From Thermoplasmata archaeon (GTDB lineage Archaea; Thermoplasmatota; Thermoplasmata; Thermoplasmatales; Thermoplasmataceae): DNA of 11,326 nucleotides. Within the stretch, counting starts at the first letter, position 1; the number at the start of each line of letters is the position of its first letter. Positions 1 to 6,905 of this stretch are shown piece after piece. The stretch is taken from assembly GCA_021801305.1 (NCBI GenBank), contig JAJYYD010000147.1, positions 1 through 11,326 of the forward strand, in the 5' to 3' direction. The position numbers and the translations under genes are program-made. The notes below the pieces were generated by a model. That model made no database searches, was not told the origin of the DNA, and saw only the letters and a list, made by a program, of their open reading frames with translations.

Positions 1-1
1 C

Positions 2-799
2 GGCGTGGTTTCAGCATTGAGCTGCCAGTGTGAAAGCCTCACAATATTCTTTCCGACAGTTGTGGCATTCCTGCTAACTTTTGCAATAATTCCACTCATT
101 GTCGAAAGCATAATCTTCGTGCTTTTGACAAACATTCTCCTGAATTATTACTTCAACCGTGGCAAACAGAACAGGACCCTTGAAAAAATGTGGCCCAAAG
201 CAGGAAGTGTTAAAATCCTGCTGGGGGGCATAATCATTCTCCTTGGAATACCTATGGCTGAAACTCTTGGAATTGCCTTCGATCTCCAGAGACTTCTTTA
301 CTTTTTCAGCTGGATTAATATTGGTATGTTCGTGGAGGGGACATTCCTTGTTATTATACTGAATTTCATTTTTAAGGTCAACACAACAAAGTATTCATCC
401 ATATTCAAGTTCATTGGAATTCCTGCCTCCATAATTCTTATGTTTATCTGGTACATTCCTTATTTCACCAGGTCCGCTTATACCAGTCCGGTTATTTTTG
501 CTGTGATGAGCATCACTTCAATAGTAGCAGGGATAATAACGGGGCTGACATATTATTCCCTGAGATACGGCAACAGGAAACTGTTCTATGAGTTTGTGGC
601 AATGATGTTCAGCATGTTCTCCATAATAGTATTTTATATCTCCATAGTTGCGGGCATAACAATATGGGTGGAATTCGGACTTGAGCAGCAGGTGATTTTT
701 AGCATAGTAACATGGGCAGTTTCCCTGCCGTTCATGTGGTTTGGAACAAATATAACTTTCAGTGATTCAGTGGGGAGGAAGCTTTATGGACAAGCATGA
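2..799 (+). CDS. Multi-pass membrane protein of unknown function, 5' truncated
   Basis: The reading frame is open to the left edge of the window, so the true start probably lies outside; a GTG at position 5 is only the first possible start inside. The 264 or so visible residues are strongly hydrophobic and form about seven membrane segments, counted from GTG 5 at roughly residues 13-47 (one long or two), 69-90, 95-122, 134-151, 160-185, 195-221 and 230-248, separated by short basic loops. I see no catalytic or metal-binding motif and do not recognise the family. It ends in TGA inside the next gene, with a 14-base overlap, so the two membrane proteins are probably translated in a coupled way and may work together. 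A transporter or permease subunit is possible, but nothing in the sequence proves it. That it is a gene is clear; its function is not. Confidence 0.75.
   Translation, partial: GVVSALSCQCESLTIFFPTVVAFLLTFAIIPLIVESIIFVLLTNILLNYYFNRGKQNRTLEKMWPKAGSVKILLGGIIILLGIPMAETLGIAFDLQRLLYFFSWINIGMFVEGTFLVIILNFIFKVNTTKYSSIFKFIGIPASIILMFIWYIPYFTRSAYTSPVIFAVMSITSIVAGIITGLTYYSLRYGNRKLFYEFVAMMFSMFSIIVFYISIVAGITIWVEFGLEQQVIFSIVTWAVSLPFMWFGTNITFSDSVGRKLYGQA
772..778 (+). promoter_or_regulatory. Shine-Dalgarno site for the CPBP-like gene
   Basis: GGGGAGG lies 7 bases before the ATG at 786. It sits inside the 3' end of the preceding gene. It favours ATG 786 over the in-frame GTG at 762, which would place this site inside the coding sequence. 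Confidence 0.7.
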
Positions 800-1412
800 C
801 CTGCGCGAGCTTTTCCTGTTTGTCTCCATGCAATTCGTTATTTTTGCCCTGTTTTACCTGAGTCTTTCTGCATATGCGGACATTTTCTTCTATCTCTACA
901 TCGGAATTGCCCCGGTAATTTTTATTGTCCTTATTTCAAAGATAAGGGTGCTGAGAGAAAATGCTGTAAAGTCACTTGCCTCAAAAGACATGATCATCTT
1001 TTTCTCGGTCATGGTCCTGTGGCTGTTCCTTTATCCCATACTTCACCAGTATGCTCCATATGTGGTGGAAATATCATATTATCCAGTAATTCTTGAAGAA
1101 ATAAACTTCAGGTTCATAATTGCCCGGTATATAGGTAAATTTACGGGGCTGAAGAAAGCAACGGTTTACCAGGCCCTGCTGTTTGCCCTGTTTTACCTCG
1201 CCGTCCCAATCATGGAGCCTGGTTCCTACCCTGGGATATACCTGCCACTCTTCATATTTGACACATTCGGAATAGGCCTGGTTTATGGGTCACTTTACTA
1301 TATAAGGAAAAACATATACCTGAGTGCATCCGTGCATCTTGCCCTATATGCACTTTCGCCCATAGTACCAGCCGGATGGGGCTTTATTCCTTATACTCTC
1401 ACTGAGGTGTAA
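786..1412 (+). CDS. CPBP (Abi) family intramembrane protease-like protein with incomplete active-site motifs
   Basis: This 208-residue, very hydrophobic protein has about six membrane segments and resembles the CPBP/Abi family of intramembrane proteins (Rce1-like glutamic/metalloproteases). Motif 1, EExxxR, is clear as E104-E105-I-N-F-R109. The positions expected for motif 2 (FxxxH) read F133-A-L-F-Y137, and those for motif 3 (HxxxN/D) read H184-L-A-L-Y188. One catalytic histidine and the Asn/Asp are therefore apparently replaced by tyrosine. In this family the two Glu and the two His positions are the expected active site, so the protein may be inactive or act by a changed mechanism. The start was moved from GTG 762 to ATG 786 because of the Shine-Dalgarno site at 772-778. 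The gene overlaps the upstream membrane-protein gene by 14 bases. The family call is fairly firm; activity and substrate are unknown. Confidence 0.7.
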   Translation: MDKHDLRELFLFVSMQFVIFALFYLSLSAYADIFFYLYIGIAPVIFIVLISKIRVLRENAVKSLASKDMIIFFSVMVLWLFLYPILHQYAPYVVEISYYPVILEEINFRFIIARYIGKFTGLKKATVYQALLFALFYLAVPIMEPGSYPGIYLPLFIFDTFGIGLVYGSLYYIRKNIYLSASVHLALYALSPIVPAGWGFIPYTLTEV

Positions 1413-1468
1413 TTCATGCTAATATGGCTTCAAATTCCCATTTTCAACTGATACAATCAAGGCTTTTC

Positions 1469-1861
1469 TCATTCTGCAAGGAGATCCTTTATGAATTGCG
1501 GAACTGGCACTTTCTCGCCATCTTTCATGGCCACTGCAACTGCAGTTCCATGGGTGTAAACCTCCTTTCCATGCTCTGATAATATCACATGGTCAAAAGT
1601 GAAGCTTGTCCTGCCAACTTTCACTATGGTGGTTCTAAGTATCACTTCATCAAACAGGTGGAGCGTTCTTAAAAAATCGATCTCCATATGGGCAATAACA
1701 AAATTTATTGAATCAACACTGTATTCATCTGTGTTTAACCTGAAAAGACCTATTCTCCCAATCTCGAAATAACTCAGGAAAACTGCATTATTCACATGTC
1801 CAAGGCTGTCTATGTCACGATATCTGATCTGAAGCTTTATCTCGTGGACCTTATTGATCAT
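1469..1861 (-). CDS. Hotdog-fold acyl-CoA thioesterase (4HBT/YbgC-like)
   Basis: The protein of about 130 residues has the length and opening block of the 4-hydroxybenzoyl-CoA thioesterase/YbgC family: R-Y-R-D-I-D-S-L-G-H-V-N-N-A near residues 13-26, then a Y-F-E-I-G-R helix segment. The second Asp, D18, matches the catalytic Asp of the DxDxxGHVNN-type block. It is expected to hydrolyse an acyl-CoA or similar thioester in the cytoplasm; the acyl chain cannot be told from sequence. A TTG at 1867 would add two residues, but ATG at 1861 is the more likely start. No good Shine-Dalgarno site is visible. The start lies inside the 3' end of the upstream alpha/beta-hydrolase-like gene (11-base overlap), so translation is probably coupled and the pair forms one operon. 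Confidence 0.85.
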   Translation of the reverse strand: MINKVHEIKLQIRYRDIDSLGHVNNAVFLSYFEIGRIGLFRLNTDEYSVDSINFVIAHMEIDFLRTLHLFDEVILRTTIVKVGRTSFTFDHVILSEHGKEVYTHGTAVAVAMKDGEKVPVPQFIKDLLAE

Positions 1862-2456
1862 TGGCAAGAAATGCTTTTAAATAACTAAAGAATTGTGTTT
1901 TCTTCGCGAGCAATTCTTCCATTGGGGCATCAGGCATGCTATGCAGAATGGATCCGGCGATAAGATCATGGTACTTCCTGGAGGATGAGGCAGAAGGAGT
2001 TTTTGAATTTCCGGAATATAGTATGAAAGTTGGTATTTCTATCCTTGAAAGCTTTGCTGAAATTCCCGGGCAAAAGGAGGGATTCAGCAACATTACTTTT
2101 GACATGTTAAAATCCATAAGGCAGATCAAAAGGCCAACACATGCCAGTTCATCCATTGCAATTAGGGTTATATTGAACCCTTCAAGCAACCTCAATTCAT
2201 TATCTATTGTTTCCAATACTCCGCCAAGCTTACCAAACTCGAGATTCCTTATCCGTTCAGTCTCAACGGAAGAGACGGCACATGTCACAGTCCCATATCC
2301 CCACTCGGCCACTTTATCGCTGAACCTTATTCTTTCAAGCTGATCAGCGTACCTCTCCGGCATCAGCAGGAAGATAACTCTTTCGCTTCCTGCATTGGTC
2401 ATTGCTGACAACTTGAAGTCGCTTTTTTTGATTCCCGGTGCATCTGGTTCAGACAT
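1851..2456 (-). CDS. Alpha/beta-hydrolase-like protein, apparently lacking the nucleophile serine
   Basis: This is a 201-residue protein with a faint alpha/beta-hydrolase pattern. A hydrophobic strand and elbow-like segment, L-I-A-M-D-E-L-A-C-V-G at 98-108, stands where GxSxG would be expected. After it come V-M-L-L-N-P-S at 121-127, I-P-T-F-I-L-Y-S-G at 141-149 (the usual late strand before the acid) and a K-Y-H-D-L-I segment at 161-166. The elbow has Asp-Glu instead of a serine, and the late GxGH-type histidine is not evident, so a hydrolase reaction looks unlikely. The length is short for the fold (usually 250 or more). It could also be an unrelated Rossmann-like protein; the family call is an inference. 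It is the first gene of a two-gene operon with the thioesterase, and starts at ATG 2456 just downstream of the divergent promoter. An in-frame ATG at 2402 is an alternative start. Confidence 0.65.
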   Translation of the reverse strand: MSEPDAPGIKKSDFKLSAMTNAGSERVIFLLMPERYADQLERIRFSDKVAEWGYGTVTCAVSSVETERIRNLEFGKLGGVLETIDNELRLLEGFNITLIAMDELACVGLLICLMDFNMSKVMLLNPSFCPGISAKLSRIEIPTFILYSGNSKTPSASSSRKYHDLIAGSILHSMPDAPMEELLAKKTQFFSYLKAFLANDQ

Positions 2457-2479
2457 TTAATACTCTACGGTAATGGCAT

Positions 2480-2500
2480 AACAAATTTTTAACGTTTGTT
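2480..2500. promoter_or_regulatory. Divergent promoter core with inverted repeat between the hydrolase-like gene and rqcH
   Basis: The 65-base gap between two divergent starts contains an A/T-only core (AAATTTTTAA, 2483-2492) flanked by the inverted repeat AACAAA (2480-2485) and TTTGTT (2495-2500). The core is centred about 32 bases before the minus-strand ATG at 2456 and about 34 bases before the plus-strand ATG at 2522. Those are suitable distances for a TATA-like box serving short-leader transcripts in either direction. The inverted repeat could be a regulator site or chance. Confidence 0.4.
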
Positions 2501-2521
2501 TGTAATCAATGGCTGAAGAAG

Positions 2522-4354
2522 ATGATTGACAAAATTTCCTCACTGGATATTTACGCCTTCATAAATACCAATATGGATAAACTCAAAGGATCTTTCATAA
2601 AGAAGATATACCAGATCTCTCCCAAAATATTCCTGTTCAACCTTTATGGACAGGGTGAAGGTAAATTTCCACTCTATGTTGACCTTTCAAGAGTCATAGC
2701 ATTCCACGATCCTGATCGACCTGAAACTCCATCCCAGGTCGCTATGGTGCTGAGAAAGTCACTATCTGAAAGAAGGATAGTCAATGTGGAACAGTTGAAT
2801 TTCGACAGGGTTGTAAAACTTACAATGCATACCGGGCAGGAGATAATATTTGAAATGTTCAGGGAGGGTAACCTTATAGTCACCAACTCTGGTAAAATTG
2901 AATTTGTGCTAAGTCCCAGGGAATGGAAAAACAGGAAACTGAAAGTCGGTGAGATTTACATCCCTCCTTCACAGAACGATCCCTCCAGCATGTCAAACAA
3001 TGATGTCTGGAGGGTTCTGAACCAGAGCAAAGCCTCCCTTGTGCAAACTCTTGCCACAAGAATGAATCTTGGGGGTGAGTACTCCGAGGAGATCATATTC
3101 AGGCTGGGTATGGAGAAAAATGCAATGCCTCCATTTGAAGAAGGTCAGGCTGATAAAATCATTGAGGGCATAAGATCACTGATGCTGGAAAGCACCATGA
3201 ACAGGTCTTATATTTATGCGGAAAAACGACTTTTTTCACCTGTTGAAATGAAAGGCATCGATTCAGAAACCCCAACCGCTTTTGAGGATTTCAACAAAGG
3301 TCTCTCCTATTATATATTAAACTACAAGCCACTGGAAAAGGAAAAGAGTCCTCTTGAAAGGAGGATCGAATCCCAACAGAAAAGTATAGAGGAGTTCAGG
3401 AAAATAATGGAAGAGGAGAACAACAAGGGAAAGGCAATTATTTCAAATATGCCCCTGATAAATAATCTCCTTGGCAGGATAAGGAAATACGAGAAGGAAA
3501 AAAGCCTCAAGTTCCCGTTGAAGCTTGAAGGAATGGAGGTTGATCTTGCAGACCCGGCAAAAAAAATAATACAGATAGAACTGTCCGGTGAGCAGGTAGA
3601 GGTATTTTACAACAAATCACCAGGGGAGAACTCAAGCTACCATTTTGACAGGTCGAAGGAATACAGGTCAAAGATTGAGGGTGCACTTACGGCTATCCAG
3701 GAAACCAAGAAGATGATGAACGTGAAGAAGGTTGAGAAAAAGAAAGCCAGAAGCAAGCAGTGGTTCGAAGTCTATCACTGGTTCATCACATCAGATGGCT
3801 TCCTGGTCATAGGGGGGAAGGATGCCAAGTCAAACGAAAAGGTGGTGAAAAAGCACATGGGCGATAATGACTTCTATGTTCACGCAGACATACACGGGGC
3901 GCCAAGCACCATTGTAAAAGCCGAAAATGGAGTTAAGCCCACTGAAAAATCTCTCTATGAGGCGTGCGCTTTTGCACTGAGCTTCTCAAGGGCATGGGCT
4001 GCAGGTATGAGAACAGGGTCCGCATACTGGGTAACTCCTGTGCAGGTAAGCAAGACCCCGGAATCAGGGGAGTATATCTCAACCGGTTCCTGGGTTATAA
4101 GGGGAAAAAGGAATTACCTGTTCAACCTTCCTCTTGATCTTGAGATCTCCACTATGAGCTACAAGGGAGCCGAAATTCCAGAAATAGCGCCAACTGGTGT
4201 TTTGAAGCGAGAGGAAGGCAAGGGGATTGTCAGAATCACACCAGGAGATGTAAAGAGAAACGTAATATCCAGGGACATTTCAAAAGCTCTGGGAATCGGT
4301 GTGGATGAAATCGAGTCAATACTCCCTCCCGGTTCATCCCAGATCATAAGTTAA
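2522..4354 (+). CDS. rqcH: RqcH/NEMF (Rqc2) family ribosome quality control protein
   Basis: The 610 residues match the NFACT family that binds 50S-peptidyl-tRNA complexes after ribosome splitting and, in studied members, recruits tRNA to extend the stalled chain. The N-terminal NFACT-N domain (about 1-225) opens with the S-S-L-D-I block and carries F-D-R at 94-96, matching the conserved Asp-Arg pair linked to tRNA recruitment, followed by E-M-F-R-E-G-N-L-I-V at 111-120. A helix-hairpin-helix-like stretch M-N-L-G-G-E-Y-S-E-E is at 181-190. Charged coiled-coil segments lie at about 270-330 and 378-410. The NFACT-R domain (about 411-530) includes D-F-Y-V-H-A-D at 450-456 and the S-A-Y-W-V block near 500-504. 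No separate NFACT-C domain is evident. The start follows from family alignment at the N terminus. Its location 1.3 kb from the elongation factor genes fits a translation role. Confidence 0.93.
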   Translation: MIDKISSLDIYAFINTNMDKLKGSFIKKIYQISPKIFLFNLYGQGEGKFPLYVDLSRVIAFHDPDRPETPSQVAMVLRKSLSERRIVNVEQLNFDRVVKLTMHTGQEIIFEMFREGNLIVTNSGKIEFVLSPREWKNRKLKVGEIYIPPSQNDPSSMSNNDVWRVLNQSKASLVQTLATRMNLGGEYSEEIIFRLGMEKNAMPPFEEGQADKIIEGIRSLMLESTMNRSYIYAEKRLFSPVEMKGIDSETPTAFEDFNKGLSYYILNYKPLEKEKSPLERRIESQQKSIEEFRKIMEEENNKGKAIISNMPLINNLLGRIRKYEKEKSLKFPLKLEGMEVDLADPAKKIIQIELSGEQVEVFYNKSPGENSSYHFDRSKEYRSKIEGALTAIQETKKMMNVKKVEKKKARSKQWFEVYHWFITSDGFLVIGGKDAKSNEKVVKKHMGDNDFYVHADIHGAPSTIVKAENGVKPTEKSLYEACAFALSFSRAWAAGMRTGSAYWVTPVQVSKTPESGEYISTGSWVIRGKRNYLFNLPLDLEISTMSYKGAEIPEIAPTGVLKREEGKGIVRITPGDVKRNVISRDISKALGIGVDEIESILPPGSSQIIS

Positions 4355-4358
4355 CTGT

Positions 4359-5276
4359 TTATTTTATCAGTTTCTTCAAATCCTCTATTGAACTGACATC
4401 TCTTGGGTCCATTCCCCTGCTAATTGCGGTCTCCAGTGACATGTAGTCCCCGAAATGAATGAGGTAGAACATTTTCTCCAGGTCATCGTTGCCAAGGGGC
4501 GTAACCTTGAAAAACCGTGTTGAAGTGACCTTCTCTGTGGCGTCAATCCTCCTGCTTATTTTTCCGTAAGAACCACCGAATGTGATGAAGAAAAAATCGT
4601 CTTTCAGGTAGGTATCCCTCAGAGACATGGTATCATTGTGGTTCAACTCCGGGAAGTAGTTGTTCACCGCCATTAACTTAGAGTTCTCGTTAAACTGGGT
4701 TTTCCACCTGTAAGCCACATACCTGAAAGGGGAGAATCCATAAATGACAGGTATCTTTTTTTCAAGGGCGATCTCTTTCCCAAGTTTGGATGCCTCTTCA
4801 TGATGTAGGTCTACATCTTCAATCAACCCTGAAAGAATATCTCTTTTCCCGGCATCAAGATGCAGGAAAGTGTTCAGGAGAGGCATCAACATGTAGCCGA
4901 TGGCTGATCTTGGCTGTAATCCAGACGGAATTATGACTCTTTCCTTTCCCATCCTGGAAAGTTCCCCCCCGCTGGTGACTATGAATACATGAGACCCCTT
5001 TTTCAGGGCCTGATTGGTGCATGAGATAGTCTCTTCCGTGTTTCCGGAATAGCTAATGCCTATGAATACGGTATTTTCTCCCACAAAATCAGGCACGTTA
5101 TAATCATCCAGGCAAATTACCGGTTTCGAGTGATAGAGTTCAGAAAACAGCTTGCCAACTATTCCGGATCCACCCATGCCGGAAATAACTATATTATCAA
5201 AATGTTCCGGAATATTAAACGAGTCCTTTATGAGTACCTGCTTTTTCAATGTCCCAAGTTCTTCAAGGAAATCCAT
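4359..5276 (-). CDS. Bifunctional phosphoglucose/phosphomannose isomerase
   Basis: The 305-residue protein has the features of the archaeal bifunctional PGI/PMI family, which interconverts glucose-6-phosphate or mannose-6-phosphate with fructose-6-phosphate in the cytoplasm. The SIS-domain phosphate loop G-M-G-G-S-G-I-V-G is at 33-41, and the family signature S-Y-S-G-N-T-E-E-T at 75-83. Also present are P-R-S-A-I-G-Y at 122-128, F-N-E-N-S-K at 195-200 with the likely catalytic base E197, and L-N-H-N-D at 211-215 with the likely ring-opening H213. The length fits the roughly 300 residues usual for the family. It is convergent with rqcH, with 4 bases between the stops. It lies 19 bases downstream of a small membrane-peptide gene and is probably expressed from that gene's promoter. 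The Shine-Dalgarno signal is weak (AAGG about 9 bases before ATG). Confidence 0.93.
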   Translation of the reverse strand: MDFLEELGTLKKQVLIKDSFNIPEHFDNIVISGMGGSGIVGKLFSELYHSKPVICLDDYNVPDFVGENTVFIGISYSGNTEETISCTNQALKKGSHVFIVTSGGELSRMGKERVIIPSGLQPRSAIGYMLMPLLNTFLHLDAGKRDILSGLIEDVDLHHEEASKLGKEIALEKKIPVIYGFSPFRYVAYRWKTQFNENSKLMAVNNYFPELNHNDTMSLRDTYLKDDFFFITFGGSYGKISRRIDATEKVTSTRFFKVTPLGNDDLEKMFYLIHFGDYMSLETAISRGMDPRDVSSIEDLKKLIK

Positions 5277-5295
5277 TTCAATGCCTTATCCAGAA

Positions 5296-5388
5296 TCAAA
5301 AGGGATGGATTACTACAAGATAACCAAATACGGCTGTAACCACTGCAGAAAGGGTAAGTGCATACTTTATTTTTGCGTCAGCATCCAT
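5296..5388 (-). CDS. Predicted 30-residue single-pass membrane peptide, leaderless first gene of the PGI/PMI operon
   Basis: An ATG at 5388 opens a 30-codon frame ending in TGA at 5296-5298. The peptide begins M-D-A-D-A-K-I-K-Y, continues with one hydrophobic stretch at about residues 9-27 (A-L-T-L-S-A-V-V-T-A-V-F-G-Y-L-V-V) and ends I-H-P-F. A single membrane helix with lysines on the N-terminal side suggests that the N terminus faces the cytoplasm. A TTTATA box is centred about 24 bases before the ATG. This would place the transcription start at or next to the ATG, as expected for leaderless archaeal first genes. The PGI/PMI start follows 19 bases after its stop. The family is not recognised. 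The opposite strand holds a competing 30-codon frame with cysteines, which lacks comparable promoter support. Because the gene is so short, the call rests on promoter position, hydropathy and context. Confidence 0.6.
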   Translation of the reverse strand: MDADAKIKYALTLSAVVTAVFGYLVVIHPF

Positions 5389-5408
5389 GGTATTTGATTT
5401 CTTGGAAG

Positions 5409-5414
5409 TATAAA
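5409..5414 (-). promoter_or_regulatory. TATA box for the small membrane peptide and PGI/PMI
   Basis: On the minus strand the bases read CAATTTATACTT, a good archaeal box A. The centre is about 24 bases upstream of the ATG at 5388, the spacing expected between a TATA box and its transcription start, so a leaderless transcript is predicted. Confidence 0.6.
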
Positions 5415-5565
5415 TTGTTTGTCCATAGTTAAGCAATATTCCTGACTGAACATCTGGAGAATCTCTGGAAGCCCTCTAAACCAAAGGACAGGATTGATTC
5501 CCGCCGACTACCAAAACATATATACTTTGCAATGTATTTCCGACCTAAGCAATAAACAGGATTTA
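5415..5565. other. Intergenic spacer without a recognised gene
   Basis: This stretch separates the divergent promoters of the PGI/PMI operon and EF-1 alpha. I see no sizeable open frame, no tRNA (no usable T-arm on either strand) and no clear C/D-box RNA. A second TATA-like element, CATATATACT, lies at 5517-5526 and could act in either direction. The central part (about 5440-5515) is richer in G+C than its flanks. Confidence 0.5.
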
Positions 5566-5574
5566 GTTTAAATA
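5566..5574 (+). promoter_or_regulatory. TATA box for EF-1 alpha
   Basis: GTTTAAATAAAT (5566-5577) lies about 50 bases before the EF-1 alpha ATG. A start about 25 bases downstream, near 5595-5600, would give a leader of about 25 bases containing the AGGTGA ribosome-binding site at 5610-5615. This transcript may also carry S10. Confidence 0.6.
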
Positions 5575-5621
5575 AATCTTTGGTATTAACGCAGAGAAAC
5601 AAGAATATTAGGTGAAGATAA

Positions 5622-6896
5622 ATGGCACAACAGAAACCACACGTAAACTTGGTTACAATAGGGCATGTCGATCATGGAAAGTCAACACTGGTAGGGAGAC
5701 TTCTCTTCGAGCATGGAGAAATTCCGGCCCATATTATAGAAGAATTCAAGAAGCAGGCAGAGGAAAAAGGAAAGGCAACCTTTGAGTTCGCATGGGTTAT
5801 GGACAGATTCAAGGAAGAGAGGGAAAGAGGAGTTACCATTGATCTGGCTCACAGGAAGTTTGAGACAGACAAGTACTACTTTACTCTTATAGATGCTCCA
5901 GGACACAGGGACTTCGTCAAGAATATGATTACAGGTACCAGCCAGGCCGATGCAGCAATGCTTGTTGTATCAGCAAGAGATGGTGACGGAGTAATGGCAC
6001 AGACAAGGGAGCACGCATTCCTGTCGAGAACACTTGGCGTACAGCAGATCATCATACTCATAAACAAAATGGATGCAACACAGCCTCCATACAGCCAGGA
6101 AAGATTTGAGGCAGTGAAGAAAGATGTCGAAAAACTTCTTGGATCAATAGGATACAAGAACGTTCCGATTATACCAATCAGCGGTTACAAGGGAGACAAT
6201 ATCCTCAAGAAATCAGAAAATCTCAAATGGTACAATGGACCAACACTTCTGCAGGCACTTGATGACCTGAAAACTCCAGAGAAACCAACAAACAAGCCTC
6301 TTAGAATACCAGTACAGGATGTATATTCCATTACAGGTATCGGGACAGTTCCAGTTGGGAGAGTTGAAACCGGAATTGTCAAGGTTGGCGACAAGGTTAT
6401 TTTCCTCCCGGCAGACAAGCAGGGAGAAGTTAAAACAATTGAAATGCATCACGAAAACATGCCTACTGCTGAACCAGGAGACAACATCGGATTCAACGTA
6501 AGGGGAATTGCAAAAAACGACATAAAAAGAGGAGATGTATGCGGTCCTGTGAGCTCACCGCCAACAGTGGCTAAATCATTTACCGCTCAGATAGTTGTAC
6601 TGAACCACCCCAGTGTAATAGCTCCAGGTTACAAACCTGTATTCCACGTGCACACAACACAGATAGCATGCAGATTTGATGAGATAGTGAAGACACTGAA
6701 CCCGAAAGATGGAACAACACTGAAGGAAAAACCTGATTTCATAAAGACAGGTGACATTGCAATAGTCAAGATAGTCCCGGATCGCCCATTCGTGATTGAG
6801 AAAGTGTCAGAATTCCCGCAACTTGGAAGATTTGCAATAAGGGATATGGGTCAAACCGTTGCCGCAGGGCAATGTATTGACGTAGAAACCAAGTAA
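5622..6896 (+). CDS. tuf: Translation elongation factor EF-1 alpha (aEF1A)
   Basis: This 424-residue GTPase delivers aminoacyl-tRNA to the ribosomal A site. The GTP-binding motifs are complete: G-H-V-D-H-G-K-S-T at 14-22 (G1), the effector region E-R-G-V-T-I-D (G2), D-A-P-G-H at 91-95 (G3) and N-K-M-D at 148-151 (G4). Domains 2 and 3, the beta barrels that hold the tRNA, fill the remainder, including the [10 protein letters not shown] opening of domain 2. The length is typical of archaeal EF-1 alpha and there is no insertion or intein. The ATG is set by AGGTGA at 5610-5615, six bases upstream. The stop codon overlaps the ribosome-binding site of the S10 gene, so the two form a tight operon. 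Confidence 0.98.
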   Translation: MAQQKPHVNLVTIGHVDHGKSTLVGRLLFEHGEIPAHIIEEFKKQAEEKGKATFEFAWVMDRFKEERERGVTIDLAHRKFETDKYYFTLIDAPGHRDFVKNMITGTSQADAAMLVVSARDGDGVMAQTREHAFLSRTLGVQQIIILINKMDATQPPYSQERFEAVKKDVEKLLGSIGYKNVPIIPISGYKGDNILKKSENLKWYNGPTLLQALDDLKTPEKPTNKPLRIPVQDVYSITGIGTVPVGRVETGIVKVGDKVIFLPADKQGEVKTIEMHHENMPTAEPGDNIGFNVRGIAKNDIKRGDVCGPVSSPPTVAKSFTAQIVVLNHPSVIAPGYKPVFHVHTTQIACRFDEIVKTLNPKDGTTLKEKPDFIKTGDIAIVKIVPDRPFVIEKVSEFPQLGRFAIRDMGQTVAAGQCIDVETK

Positions 6897-6905
6897 GGTG
6901 AAGAT

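Noticed and set aside
762-785. GTG at 762 as the start of the CPBP-like protein
   Set aside because: The GGGGAGG site at 772-778 fits ATG 786 and would otherwise be inside the coding region.
1936-2343. A 135-codon open frame on the plus strand
   Set aside because: It lies entirely antisense to the 201-residue minus-strand gene, which overlaps the thioesterase start and has a sensible promoter position. The plus-strand protein looks like no family.
5305-5397. Plus-strand small cysteine-rich frame (Y-G-C-N-H-C-R-K-G-K-C)
   Set aside because: It resembles a mini zinc ribbon, but it is the mirror of the minus-strand membrane-peptide gene. That gene has a TATA box at the right distance and operon context; no such support is seen for the plus frame.
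5453-5470. Short direct repeat TCTGGA...TCTGGA
   Set aside because: Two six-base copies are within chance expectation and no further copies are seen.
5440-5515. Possible tRNA or C/D-box RNA in the spacer before EF-1 alpha
   Set aside because: A GGATTGATTCC stretch recalls a T-arm, but no matching acceptor or anticodon stems could be built on either strand. CTGA occurs without a good C box.
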